Shown here piece after piece: positions 24,612 through 38,601 of a stretch of 64,000 nt of DNA. Numbering within the stretch: the stretch's first letter is position 1; each line of letters opens with the position of its first letter. The stretch lies in NCBI GenBank assembly GCA_009792885.1, contig WMCF01000016.1:8603062-8667061 (forward strand), written 5' to 3'. The notes beneath the pieces are model-generated. The model was not told where the DNA came from. It worked only from the letters and a program-made list of their open reading frames with translations, and did no database searches. The position numbers were made by a program, and so were the translations under genes. This DNA is from Eremophila alpestris peregrina (Eukaryota > Chordata > Aves > Passeriformes > Alaudidae).

Positions 24612-27600
24612 ATGAATTTCAACGTCTGGAACATCAAGGAGATGCTGAGCACACCAATAGCACTCGGGTGAGCATGAGTGTGGGGAGATGGAGAGGCAGT
24701 GGGGTGTAAAACCAAACACTTGGCAGGGGTGATGGCTGTGAGGTAAAACATGTCCAGAACTGATCTGTGCTAATTAGGGAAATCTAATGGGAATTCATTA
24801 GCCTCCCCTGGGATTTGTTTATGCCCCCAGCCTGCCAGCACTGCCATAGATCCATCATTGGTGGAAATCTAAAAATCACCATCAGCTGGAATCTGTACCC
24901 TTGTCCATTCAGGGTGTATTTGGGGAAGCCCTGTGAGCTGGCCTCATCTCATTAGATAAGTTAAGTGTTCTTCTTGCCTGTGCAGAGGGCAGATAGAACG
25001 AATCGTGATGTGCAATATTATTGCGCATTATGTAACACAAAAATTATTCCATATCCTGCTTTATACACATGGCTTGTTTTTTTCCCAGCAGAAGCCAAAG
25101 AGCAGCTACAACTCCTTCCATCTACAATCTACAGTGAAACAACAAATATTCAGATGTAAACATCTGGAGGGCAAATATGTAAGACAAGCTGCAATTTGTA
25201 CTTCAGAGCATCCTTTGTATCACATGGCTAAAAAAGGCAGTAGGACTCATCCCCCGTTTGACTCCAGAAAAGCTAATTGATGAATTTGGTTCTCTGACCC
25301 TCTGTTAGTTAAATAACCCACTTACATAACTAACTTGTCCAAATTCACAGTTTTAGTCATACTGTCTCTTTCGCCAGATGTTACCACAATGATGGATGAT
25401 AATGAAAACATAATAGTCATTTTCTTGCCCATTATAAAAACTCCTGTCATATAGCTATGAATTAATTGAATTTTGCACAGATGCAGGGGGCAAAGAGGGA
25501 GCCAATTCAGGGGAAAATGTATTTATTTCTGCCACAGTTTTGTCTTTATAATTGAGCATTACTAAACTCTGCAGTCTTCTTGGTAACTGCAGGTTTGTTT
25601 TGTTTGTTTTTTTGGGGGGGTTGTTAGGTTGCAGTAAGTTGTTTCTAAGTTTGAAAACATGTGACTTTCTTTATGGTCAGAGAGTGAGGAGGGGAGATTT
25701 AGAGAATATATTTAAAAGACATAATATTCTATATAAAATATAGAATTGCATTTTTATATTATATACAAGATATATAATATATATATTTAAAAATATATAT
25801 AATTTTGTGGAGTTGTGCCATAAGGAAGGAAACGAGTGGAAAGAAGTACAAATGCTTGTTTGGAAAGGCATCACTTGAATTTCTTCCTCCTCCAAAGTAG
25901 CCTATTACCTACAATGTCTTCCCTTTTAACTCATTTATTAATGCAGGAAGAAAATATAGGCAAGATTTTAACACCCACTCCTCAGCATTCCACATTTTTT
26001 ACAAGTCAGTTCAAAAGGGTCAAATAGGGCATAAAGTTTTACTGGATATGCAGCTGGGTTTTTGGAGGAGGTAGGAAGGGGGAGAAAATTTTCTGTGGAC
26101 AATTAACTTTTTCTAAAGGAAAGAAACGTTTCCCACAGGAACATGTGAATGTGTGAGTGTATTTGAAATACAGGGGAAAAGTGTTGATTGCTTTTCCCTG
26201 GCTCACTTCTATTACTAGAAACCCTTCCCACCACAGCATGGTATGATGTTTAATCCCCAAAAAACTCTTTCAGGGAGCTTTAAAAATGAAACATAAAATC
26301 AGTGTATAATCTAGGCAGAGTATGACTCACTCTGTGAGTTTTTTGCAAGTTTGAGTCAGGGTGTTACTTCTGAGAGCAGCTGCCACCAGGTCCCCAGGAA
26401 ACGCAGAGCTCCAGTGATGCATTGCCCTCACAGCCACAGCTCTGCATAAGCCTGAAACTGCTCTGGGTTTTATTTGTTATCTGTCAGACACACAAGTGCT
26501 TCTCTGCAATCCTAACAGCCTGAGAAACAGAGTGTGGGGAACCAGAACCACTGTTCCACCTGGTTTTATGTATGAATATTGACAGAATAGAGATACTAGA
26601 AATGAAGCAGAGGGAAGATCATCAGGTTGGACAATAATATCAGGGTGCCAGTTATTTTAGAGAGTGGAAGGGGACCACATGACAGCTATACTGGGAAAGC
26701 TTAGGCTCACTTGAAGTGCATTGACAAAGGACACAGTTTTTATGGATTGAAATGCCAGCCTTCATTAGAGAAAATGCCACATTAGAGCAGTGTTGCTGCC
26801 TGCCCAGACAGGAGGGCTGGTGGAGGGAGATCACAGAGGATGCAAGAACAGCAGCCACAAAAGCAGTGATGCTTCAATCAGCCTTTGATTGACTGGATAA
26901 GCATCACAGGGGTGTGATGCTGAAAGTGCATTTTCAGACACCATCAATACCTGCCTTGGCCAGAGAGCTCACAGGGGAACAGACACATCTTGCCTTGGCC
27001 CTGAACTGAGCACAGATCCCTGTTCAGGCTATTTACTCTTGAAATGCTACCATGAGAGTGGCAGTAGGGAACTGCAGTCAGGATCTCTGCAGGAGAAGCA
27101 GAAGCCAAAAAATCCACTACTGTTAATTAAAACAAAAAAAGGACTCTGGAATAGTAATGAGAAACTTAATTTAAAAATAAATTAAACTGTACAGCCCAAA
27201 GGGTTAAATGCTTGCCTGAGGCAGAAAGATTATTTAAACTTGATTATTTAGATTTGAAATTGAAATTATGAGAAATTTCTTGTACCATGAGAAAAGAAGT
27301 AACTTGCTAAATGCATAAAAGCTACTCATATACTGACCTCCAAAGACATCAGAAGCAGAAAGCCTGCCAGAGAGTGTGTAAGGCCAAGAAATTGTGAAAA
27401 CATTAAAGAGGCATTCTAAATGGATGCTTGAAGTTAAGGCTTACTTGGGCCACTACTCTCTATGGTTTATTTCTGCTGTTCAAGTTTAAAAACCTAATTC
27501 AATCCATTATCCCATGAAATTCCATCCCACATCACAAGGTCACATATTTTGAAAGTTGCATTAAGGTTCGAGAATAAGCAGAAAATGAAGAAGACAGCCT

Positions 27601-30600
27601 GGACAAAAACCAGGAGGGCAGCTGTAAAATTCCAGAGCCTCACAGGAATTAGAAACTGGGGCTGTAAGTGCAGGCTGGAAGATGGCTTCAGGCTAGAGAG
27701 GGGGATGGCAAAAAAAAAAAAAAAACCTGTATCCAGATGCCTAACTTTTAATATGGTTGGGGATGCATTTTGTGGGAGAAAATAGGGCTACTCTGCAGAA
27801 ATCCCAATTTCCTCTGTTGTAACCAGCAACCAGCTCAGGACAGAGGGATTCCAAGGTAAGGATGTCTGGGCAGTATTGAATCACAGCTGAATGAATAATG
27901 AATAAACTCATAGGAAGTAAAAGTGACCTTGAGAAATTAAAATAAGACCAGAGGGATTTTGAACCTGAAATTTTGAAACTGGAGGCTGTGTTTGAGCTGA
28001 ATAACTGAGAGGGATTTCATCGTGGGTAATGCATTAGGGCCAGTGCCACAATCTGTTTGTAGAAATTCCTTTTAGGATGTGGTACAAATTATTTGCAGCA
28101 AGCAGGTCATGCCATTCCAGAGGACAGGAAGCAGAAGAATAATTTTCTGCTGTGACTGTTTCCAATGAAGAGATGGCAAAAGGCTGGAGGCTGCAATAGC
28201 AGCTTGAACTCCTTGATTTAAACTCCTCCACCTCCTCTGCACCCAAAGCCAAGACTGATCCTTGCTCATTTGCTGAGCACATTGGTACATTGGCAGGCAG
28301 TGAGGATGAGAGCAATATAGCAGAGCTAGAGACAGTTCCTATAGATACAGGCTAAAGCCAGGAGGAAGAGCAGGTGAACAGCACCTCCCAGAATTTAAAC
28401 TGGATTTGTTGTGATTCACCCCATGTCCCTAAATGAGGAGGAGCAGAAAGGGCTGTCAGATTTTCTGGAGGGTAACCAGGAGAAGAGAGACTTTATGGCA
28501 CTGATCCTACTCAAGACACTGCTACTAGGAGAGATAGATCTCTTCTTTGGGAAAGAGGCTTTACTGCACTTTGAAGAAATGTGTCAGGAAGGTATAAGTG
28601 AGCTTCACCCACAGTGCTTGAGAAGAAGAGGGATGTTGGCACAGGTTCAGTGAGGATGACAGAACCAGAGAAAATAATTTATAGCAGCACTGCAGATAAA
28701 TGTTACATTGCAAATTGTGGAATTCTCAGTTTGCTTTTCCAAATTACTCTTAAACCTTGGTGTTGGCACATTAGGATGGATCCAAACAACAGAATACAGA
28801 TATCAGTTTTTTAAAAAAGTTTGATGAGGCCTATGGCAATTTCCAGTGATGACACTTTAGTTTGTCAATGTCCCTAGAACATCTAGGAAACATAAGGAGA
28901 GGGTATTAATCACGTGCCATCTTTGTGTTGAGGTAAGACAGAACCTTGGAATGAAAGGTACATGTTTGCATGTGATCGTGCTAAAATATTTGGAGTGGAC
29001 GTCAGAAAATTAGAAAAAAGAAAGAAGCTCCTGAAAGTTCTAACTCCTCCTCTAAAGGGGGAATTTCCACTGACAACAAGGAAACAGAGACTGGGAAGAT
29101 CTAGCTGACCCCCCAGATATGCAAAACGCTGCAGATTTTTTAGGTCACACTCATATCACGAGAAAGGGTTGGAGCTGCCAATGTTGCAATACCTTGCATG
29201 AAGTTGGGTAGGAAAATTAAATCATTTGACTATCAGTCAGCAGAGGATGATTTACCATTTTTTGGAGCTGTCAAGTACTTGTTTTACATATCTAAAGTTG
29301 GTTTTGCTTTGAATGCATATGCTAGTGCCAGTATCAAAGGAATGTTATGGGCACCAACACACGGACAATTTGGGGCATGGCTCATGTTAGCAGAAAGCCA
29401 GAAGTTCTCCTGAGGTAAATTATTGCACTCCTCACTTAGGAGGGACTGCTGAGTGGGATTGCATACCTGGGATGTTTCCTTGATGTTTATGGGAAAGGGT
29501 TTATATTTAGGACAGAACATGCATCCCTGCATCTCAGGCATTCTGAAGGGAATGGTCAGGTGGTTAGAAGAGTTGGAGTTGCCTGATCACAGATCTGATC
29601 CCACATGTGATCGTGGTTGTTTGACCTCTCTGTCAGGGGCCAAGCATGGCCAGGCTGATGGCTTGCCCGGATGGTCTTGTTAGTAAATTAATTGCCAGCA
29701 GTGTTAAGCAAGGGAGAAAGAAATCCATTGCTCAGGGGAATGACTATATTCAAAAGAGACATCTGTTTCACCTCCTCCTCTGATTTGCAAAAATGCCATC
29801 ATTCCTAAATCAACTGCTGAGGTAGTGGACTTAGGACAGAAAAACTGGGTTCCTGAGCAGCCAACAGCTGCCTTTGGTTGTAGTGCAGAGTAAGCCTAGG
29901 AACTCACTTGGCTCATAAAGTCCTCTCAGCTCAATACTGCTCATAAAATCTTTATTATAAGAATCCTGTGCCTCAGGTGTTAAATAACACAAAGCATCTG
30001 AGAAAACGAGCATATTGTGGGGTGTGATATTCACCAGTTGTACTGGACACCTTCAAAGGGAGTTCGTCAAGACTGTAAAGCATCTGAAGATTAAAAAAAA
30101 CCTTCCTCAAACTAAGAGGGAGTGGTTATTTTGGCTGGAAGACAGGAGGATTTAGAAAACTAGAGCAGGAGATGTGCTACTCACATTGCAGGCAGGGGCT
30201 CTGCCTGTGTGGGGTCATGGCAGCCCATGTGCTCATACCTCCCCCACATACTGCCTGTAGATTAAGAATTTTTTTTTTTTTTTTTTACAAAGCTCAGCTG
30301 GGATGGAAACAAGAAGCTGTGCAAGTAAAATTGTATTCAGATTTTTTTCTTAGCAGATTTGGGGTCCAGAGAGGGATTAAGGCAGAAGGTTTGAATTCAG
30401 ACAGACTTATCAGGTTTTTTGAGAATCCAGAAACCCATACCTCATCTATTTTTGCCTGCAGCTCAGTGTACTCAGTGAGCTTAAAGCCAAAAGTATTAAT
30501 ATGATATTGTCAGTGACACTACTGTAGAATGGAGACTGAGCAGTTCAAGTACTGCTGCTAAATCCTTTCCCTGTTGTGTTTATGATGTTTGGGCTCCTTC

Positions 30601-33600
30601 CAAAACCAGGGATTAACCAAACACGTCACTGCTAATAAATATTGGGGTGATTGTCTCTTGTTATACACATGAGTTATTCTCCTGTTCCTTCTCCTTTACT
30701 TGTATCATTTGATATGAAAAAAAAATACCTTGTGTAAAATTTTCATTAATTATTTTCATTTATTTTGGTCTCTAGTTCCCAGCTCCAAAGGCAGCAATAC
30801 ATCTCTCCATCTTGGTAGCTCAAAAAAACCAAGAACTGAGAATATAAACCTGGCACAGCTTTTTTTGTGTTTGGTCCTAGCCTAAACACTCTGCCAGACC
30901 CTGTGGATGTGGAGCAACATAATAGTGATCAATTAGATTGAAAGAGGGTAGATTTAGATTGATATTAAAAAATTCCTTCCTGTGAGGGTGAGGCACTGGC
31001 ACAGGTTGCCCAGAGAAGCTGTAACTGCCCCATCTCTGAAAATGTTCAAGGCTGGAAGGGATGGCTCTTTGAGTGACGTGGTACAGTGTAAGGTGTCCCT
31101 GCCGATGGCAAGAGAGTTGAAACTACGTGATCTTTAAGGTTCCTTCTAACCCAAACCATCCTACAATTCTTTCTGAAAAAAAAATAAAAGTGTCTTTTGT
31201 ATGTAATTTTGCTAACAAAAAATTGAAGCCAGCCTCCAACACAATGGGAAGCAATGCAGCTGTGCAGGAAAACCCTTGTCTGAGGGAAACTGGTCCTGTG
31301 CCACAACCCTAGTCCATAAAGCAGGAAAGGAATAGAAGAGTGTTTTTGAAGAGAAGTAGAATCAAAGCAACACAGCAGAAAATTATGGATATCTAGAAAA
31401 GGCTTATTTGAATAATGCTCAAGAGAAAGAAGAGCACTTTTGAGTAGCGTTTTAATATGTTCGAAATACTTCCAACAATTCATATCAGTTCATCCAGCCA
31501 TATGCTACCTCTATTTATTTGTTGTTCTACTGTCGTTCTGTTGTGTCAGACTTAAGGCATCTGCTGAATAAATGCCCAAGAAATGTCAACTATTACTCAG
31601 AAAGTCTTTTTCTCTTGGAACTGCCTTCCAATTAATTGAAGCAATGCCTGAGTTACAGCAGAAATTGTTACCCAGAGTAGCTGAAAGGGAGAGACCCAGC
31701 ACTTGCCAGGAACCCAGGGTGCCTCTTTAACTAAGACTGATTGACAAGGCAGGTAGGATGAGCTGTGTTAGATGCCCAGTCATGGGTTTGGTCTTCTGTC
31801 TGCAGGACATGCTGGAGAAACACCTTCACTGCTATAAGGAGAATGTGAAACTACCACACTCTGTTTGTGTGGATGTGCTAGCTTATTATAAAATAAACCT
31901 GCCTGGTTTATTTTATAATTCAACCTTATGCCATTAACAGGAACAGCACCTTCCAAGCAGAGAGTAAAAATTAACATATTGGCATGGGCCACAATTGAGC
32001 AGTTCCAGCAGGCCATGTAGGGAATTTTGTTTGGCTTTTTTAATTGCTCCAGACTCATTCCCATCCCTCTGTGCACCATTTCAGGCCTAACAAGTTTTCC
32101 ACGAGGAACAGTGCTGCCAGTGACTACTCGAGCCTGAGTGATTCCCAGCTGCTCTTTGGCTCCCAGTTCTGCCCGGAGAATGCGCAGTCGGCAGCAGCGC
32201 CGCTGGAGCTGGGCACACAGCTGGCACAGCAGAACTCCCAGGATGTGAGTCTCACTCTCAGTCAGCCCTGTGCAGGCACACAGCCACCACTCAAAGTTCA
32301 TGGGAAATGCTGGAATCAGGTGGTAACATTTGCAAATGTCAGTAACTGCTGAAATCGAGTTATCTTCTTCCTACATACACATACTTACTGTGACAAGACA
32401 AAATAGCAGCCTGGTCAGATTAATGAGGTATTTATAACAGGTTGCTATAAATTATTATTGAGATAGGTATTATTTTCTTGAATCACATTTTATAAGTTAC
32501 TAAAATAATACGAATTTTTTCTCAAGCTAATGACTTTAGACCACCTACCTAGTCAAGTTAGAATATTGTATCTATTTTTCTTTTAAAAGTATTTCACTTC
32601 CTTAGCTTTCTGCAAGAATGACAGAGCTACTCAGTGTTTGCTTCCCTGCACTGACAATGACCTTGCTGCATTGTTGTTATGGTAGACGCCTGCATGATTT
32701 TGGATAGGGATGAAGAGTTTCCATGCTCACAGTGTTCCTCCTACGGCTCACAGTTTCTGATGTTACCAGGTTCCACTAAAATAGTTCCTGCACTGCTAAC
32801 AGAGAGAACCAGATCTGAATAAAGACACCTGGAGCAAGGATTAGGAAAGAGCAGTGGTGCCAGCTTGGAGGCCCCAGGCTGTCCTTCAGTTCCAGATGCT
32901 ATCTGCTGTCCTATGCATTTTGCCTAGGAGCAGTTCTCATCAGACACAAAACACTTTTCAGATGAAAAAAAAATTAATGGAATTTGCATTTTCTTATGTT
33001 TTAAGGAAAAGGCATTTCCATTTTGGTCACACAGTGTCTGGAAATTCTGTAGAATGAAGCTTTCATATCAATATTAAATTTCTTGTTCTAAAATGTGTAT
33101 TGAAGCATGTGAAAAACTCATCTACAGTCTGTTGATATTGCTAGTTGGCAGCAAAATGATATCATCCATCAGGAAATTCAATAGGATTTTTTTTAGATTC
33201 CTGTACAGGGAGATTCTACTGACAACTTGAACTTTTCCACAATTCCAGGAACACTGAAATTAATTTATAGTCTCTGTCTTGAACATAGAACGGAAAAAAA
33301 AACCAAAAACCCACCTTATAATTGTAGCAAACTGAAAATTCTCAAGATGAGAGAAAAGCCTGTGTCTGGAGGAATTTGGGCTGGGTCTCAGTTCCACAGG
33401 GAGTTGATCTAACTAGGCACACTATATGAGGCATAATCTCACTAAATTCTTAATCCCCTCATCCAGTTAATCTGTCATGTCCAATCACTGTGATGTCTGC
33501 CTGCAAAGCACTGGATAAACAAATGGTTTCTTCTAATTAATGTTCTGATTATTTTTGTGCTTCAATATTTTTCTTTTGTTTATGTCACAGAGTGAGCCCA

Positions 33601-36600
33601 GTATTTTTACCAAATACCAGACAAAACCACCGTTATTTGATGAAGAAACAAGAGAAAAAGGTTCTCTTAATTTTGGTTCAGGAAGAGTGAAAAGTGTCTT
33701 GGAAAGTTTTGAAGTGGATAAGAACAAAATAAAGGACAAATATGACCGGTATGTAGACATCCACTGGAAATTCTTTCCATTCTGGTGGTTATCACTCCCT
33801 GCAGCTCCTTCTTCCCCTCTTGCAAATCATACATGACATAGCTGCATATTTCTCCAAGAAAAGTATTTTGAGGTTTTAAATAATTTCTAATTGGAAGGAG
33901 TCACAAGGTAAGAGGATAGGGTTTATTTGCAGTTTATTAACACATTCAGTCATAAGCCCCACAGAACAGCAAAACTCTAAACTGAATTTACTTTTGTCTT
34001 CCTTTATCTAGTCAACATTGTTTCTTTTTTCTGTATTGAGTCTCTGTTAAAACCCGTATTTCTCAAAATTTTATAGGCTGTGTGGGGACTGATAAAAGGG
34101 ACTCTGAGGATGGCCTTCACATTTGGGCCAGATGAGGCAATTACCAAACACCCTTGTGAGCAGATTGCACCTTTATAAACCTGCACATATCTCTAGAATG
34201 TTATTTCCATACAAGATTTTTATGTATTTTTTTTGGTAACAGACAAGTGTTATTTGCTTACGTAATTTGCATCTGCTCTTTGTCAGATGTCAAGAATTAC
34301 ACTTACCTGTAGGTCTTGAAGGACTTTAAAGAACAAGGCAGCAATTTGAAGCTCAAAAGTGAAATATGGCAAACTCCTCAGTGCACCTATAAATAATTCT
34401 TAGCACTGTACATTTTGTAATGTAACATCCAAAGTGAAGTGTGTTTTTATTAAAAGCCTTTGATCAAATCTGGCTATGTGTCTCTCTTGCCTTTTCAATG
34501 GCACTATGTTTCTGATAAGACAAAATTTTATTCTCTATTGCTTATTAGAGGAAGATTTTTGTAATGAAATGAGAAAGCAGTTTTAAATGTTTAGGCATCA
34601 CTCATAATTATTCTTTATTTTCTACTCTAAATGCTTTTCTTTATGCTCCTTCCTACACTCCAGACATGCTCCCAGGTTAGAAGCCTGTTTTTAGAAACAA
34701 CTACGATATCTTTGCAAAGATAAGTGTATAATTTATCAATTTGTATCCCCCGCAAGTTTGACTAAGAAAATTAGTATCTTCCTTACCATAAGGCTAGAGA
34801 GATTTCAGAAGCACTGCCTAATTCTCATAACTAGCTTCTCCCTGGCCTCTGCATATTTTTGGCTGTTGTAATTTAGATCACTCTAATGATTGACTTAAAA
34901 TGACCCGAATCTTCAGAGAGGAAAAGGTTATCACTTTGCTTAGCAACCATCCGTGGTTGGTGTGGCAGGTTAATCATGAATATAGCCTGCTTCCTCAAAT
35001 GCTGGCTCAACTTAAAAGGACAGATAACAGAAACCACAGGCATAATCTCAGGAGAAAAGTGTTTGCAGTATTTGTTCTTCCTGGCCTGGGCTTTGTTGAT
35101 GCTGAAGCTTTTCCCATGGTTTTTCCCACAGTTATTTCAGTCCAAACACAATACCCGTGTATCGCAGCAACGGGCAGGTCACTGCCCAGGCTGGGTCCTT
35201 CCGGAGCAGATAACAGGAGGATCACACCCCAGCACCTAATGGCCAGCTGTGTAAATGCCAACTAAAAATTGGAGAGAGAGGCCAAAAATCTGAGAGTAAA
35301 AGCCACATAACTTCATGTATTTGACATGTATGGACATGAGTGTATATGTTTGTTTTTTTTACTTTACATTGCAGAGTTCATGTTTTCTCAAAACAACTGC
35401 GGTGACTTCAAAGGGTTATGCCCCCTGAATTAACCATGTTTCTGTGCTAACATTTCATACTACACTATGTCTCATTTTTACAGTGATCTTTTCAATTTTT
35501 GTAGAATCAGTAACTTACATTTCTGGTTCATATTTGTTGGTTTTTTTCCATTTCAGTGAGGTCCTAAGCTCCTCTATTTCCAGCATCAAAGACAAGCTTC
35601 AGGAGGTAAGTTACTTCAAATTCAAAATGTAAAATAATGAAGAGTTAGAAATGCTACAGACCATTCAGTGTTCATTTTCCCTCCTTTACTATGCTGATAT
35701 CTAAAATATTACATTGTGTGTCTTAAGCACTCAAATACTTTAAACCAACAATTGTAAGCTTTTTTGCATATATCATAGCCTTTGTGGCCTTAGTGTCAAG
35801 GTCTTTAGGGACTTGCCTCAGAGCCAGTGGTGGGATTTCTCTGGGTCTCTGGAGCAAAACAAGCTGTAGTGGCAGCCTGCAAATACCAGTTCTTTTTCCC
35901 TTCTGCCTGAAGAAAGCAGTCTACTCTCAGGGTTAGTCATTGTGGTCTGAAGGTCTCTCCCCCAACATTTGTATAATTAATTCTATTAGTTATTATTAAT
36001 CCTTTTTTACAGATCAGTATCTCTTTTTTGAAATCTGTTCAGATTTCATGAGCCTTTCAAACCATCCCACATCTTCCTTGGGGTTGCAACCAACAGCTGG
36101 ACAAATTGTTTCAAGTGACAAACAAACAACTATTTTCAGACTGTTCCGTTCCATGAGTTGCAGTCATTGTTCTGTGGCATCTGGGGCTGTGATTTTGCAA
36201 ACAAAGAAAAGGGAATATTTTATTTTTCTCATTTACCTTTGTTTTTGCAGCTGCAAGTGTGTTTTGAGAAGTTTGAAGAAACGTTTGATTCCAAGCTCAA
36301 ATCCTGTTTGGCTTGCCTAGAAACCCTTTCCAAGACATGTAAGTCCTTCCTGTGCTCCTGTTAACAGCAGAGGGCACAGTCAAACTGCCAAATGTCAGCG
36401 TGTTGCCTGGAGGCTGGGGTGAACTGGGCAAGTCATGCCACTCACAGCTGTTCTTCTTAAGGGAGGAGAGAAAATAAGATTTATCCATGGTATGGACTTG
36501 TCAGTTTTTCCATTGCTACTCTCTCATTTTTTCCCTTTCTCTGGTCTCTTGTACTTAGGTTTTGCAGGGTTAGACACTGTGCTCAGATAGAAAAACACAC

Positions 36601-38554
36601 CTCTGTTTTTGTGTTTTGCCTGGAGTATGATCATTTTTAGACTATCTGGAGTATTAATGGAATACACAGTAAAAATAACTTAGATATTTATATCCTGAGT
36701 ATCCAGTTTCAGTTTTTAAGGCTTTCTCAGATTTTCATATGTCAGTATAAAGTCTTCCATTGCTCCCCTGTGCTTGAAGTGAGTAAGTTATGGATGTAAG
36801 CAAAACTAGTACTGCTCATTACTTGAATGAGAAGCACATAGTGAAGCACATTATTGCCATGATAAAAGGGTGACCTCCAGAAAAGCTAATAATATAAAAT
36901 ACTTTTGAGCAACTCTGTCTCTGAAGTGGCTAATCACAGACATCTTTACTGAGGGAAAATGCTTCAAGAAATTGTTTCTAATTTAGCTTAGATCTGAGCC
37001 TATGAGAGTACATTAATTTTTAATGCTTTATCAACACCCTGTATATCTTCAATATACATCTTGTGTATATTGAAAATGGCCTCTTGCTCTGCTCTGTACA
37101 AGAGCAAGAGGCCATTTTCAATATACACAAGAAATGTGAAGTGAGTTGTATCTTGTGAGATGAAGGCAGCAGACCTTCACAAAAGCATAATAGTATTCAG
37201 TGTGTGGCAAAACGTGGCTTCACAAAGCACATCTTGGACAGACAGCTTTTAAATCAACAGAGCCCTCTCAGGCAAAAAGAGTGGAGTCTGATGCATTATG
37301 CTGGAGGCATGATAGGCTGTACATTTGAAATACCAATCTCATTGTACTAAGAACACTCCTTTGCTGTGCTTGGCAAGTGCTCTTGGTGGGACCCTAATGT
37401 AAACAAGAATCTGTCTGCTTTGGCCAGCACAGCAAATTCCCTATTACACATTTTCCCATCTCCTAATTACTTCAGTGCCTCAGCTTGTCCACTCTGCAGC
37501 AGGACTTTGCCTAATTTTGCATACCTCATGTACAGAAATTGTTGTCATGGCACTAAAAATCAAATCTATTGTTCATGACTCCCCCTCTTCATTCCATACC
37601 ATTTACTCAGCTGTCCTGTTTCCTCTCCATATCCATTTTAAATGAATGTGCCTTGAATAAAATGAGAAGCCTCCCAGAGGTGCATGCTGCTAGATTTTCA
37701 AAGCAATTGAAAAGAAAAATTGGCACTTTCTGTAATGCATCATGCTGCAGAATGTTGAATATATAATGAAAATCATCACATGCTGCACAATGTTGTTCTT
37801 TTTATATTTCTGGGAGGTTCATCTATCACTGGTTAATTGCAGATAAACACTGTCATTTCACTGATATCACAGTGATGGATAATTAAGTTCCCACTAAATA
37901 GATACCTACGCTAGAGCCTTGAAAAGAGGCAATTCCCTTGAAAAACTGGTAAAAAAATCCAAAATGCAGGTGATAAAGAGCTAAATTCAGAGCCAATGAA
38001 GTTCTGCATGCCATTGAAGGATGATACAGTACCGTGGGTGACATGGCAGAGGCATGTTAAATCATTGCCAATGGAGGATTTCACAGGTGGGAGAGGAATG
38101 CAGAAGATGAAGAAAATAAGTGCACCAGGACATTCCAACACCTTTGAAAAGCAAAGGAAGGTGAAACATGAAATCAAGTCTGTCTTCATTAAAAGCTTAT
38201 AAGGAGTATCACAGGATGCATTTTTAGCAGTGGGTAGCAAGCACATTTGGCATAGTCTGCATAGCCACCAGGCAAGAACAAAACAGAAAATATTTTTCAA
38301 AATATATTTCCAAAGCATTTCCAAATGCTGTTGGGCTGGCATGGTCTGTGCAGGAAGCTTTTTTAAAATGTTCTCTTTCAAGTGTCCATATGTGCTTGCA
38401 CACAGTGGATAGAGCTATGTCTGGCACTGGAGATGAGACAAGGTTTAGCTGAGTAGCTTCCACAGAGGCACAGGTGCTCTGTGCCTTGCTCACATCTCAG
38501 TGTGCACACAGGGATGTAAAGAGGCAGACAGACCCTCTGGCCTCAGTTCTTCTT

Positions 38555-38601
<47 letters not shown>

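Larger units (their letters stand above)
24668..32084 (+). other. IHO1 intron 1
   Basis: A 7.4-kb AT-rich intron. It contains an A16 run at 27710-27725, a T run of about 19 at 30269-30287, an AT-rich foldable stretch at 25715-25805, a CR1 fragment at about 30935-31175 and a small inverted repeat at 31885-31919. The short open frames inside resemble no known exon, and the phases of the flanking exons join without them. Confidence 0.75.

Noticed and set aside
29198..29413. 71-aa plus-strand open frame in IHO1 intron 1
   Set aside because: Amino-acid composition looks protein-like, but there is no family match, no splice logic with IHO1 and no supporting signals.
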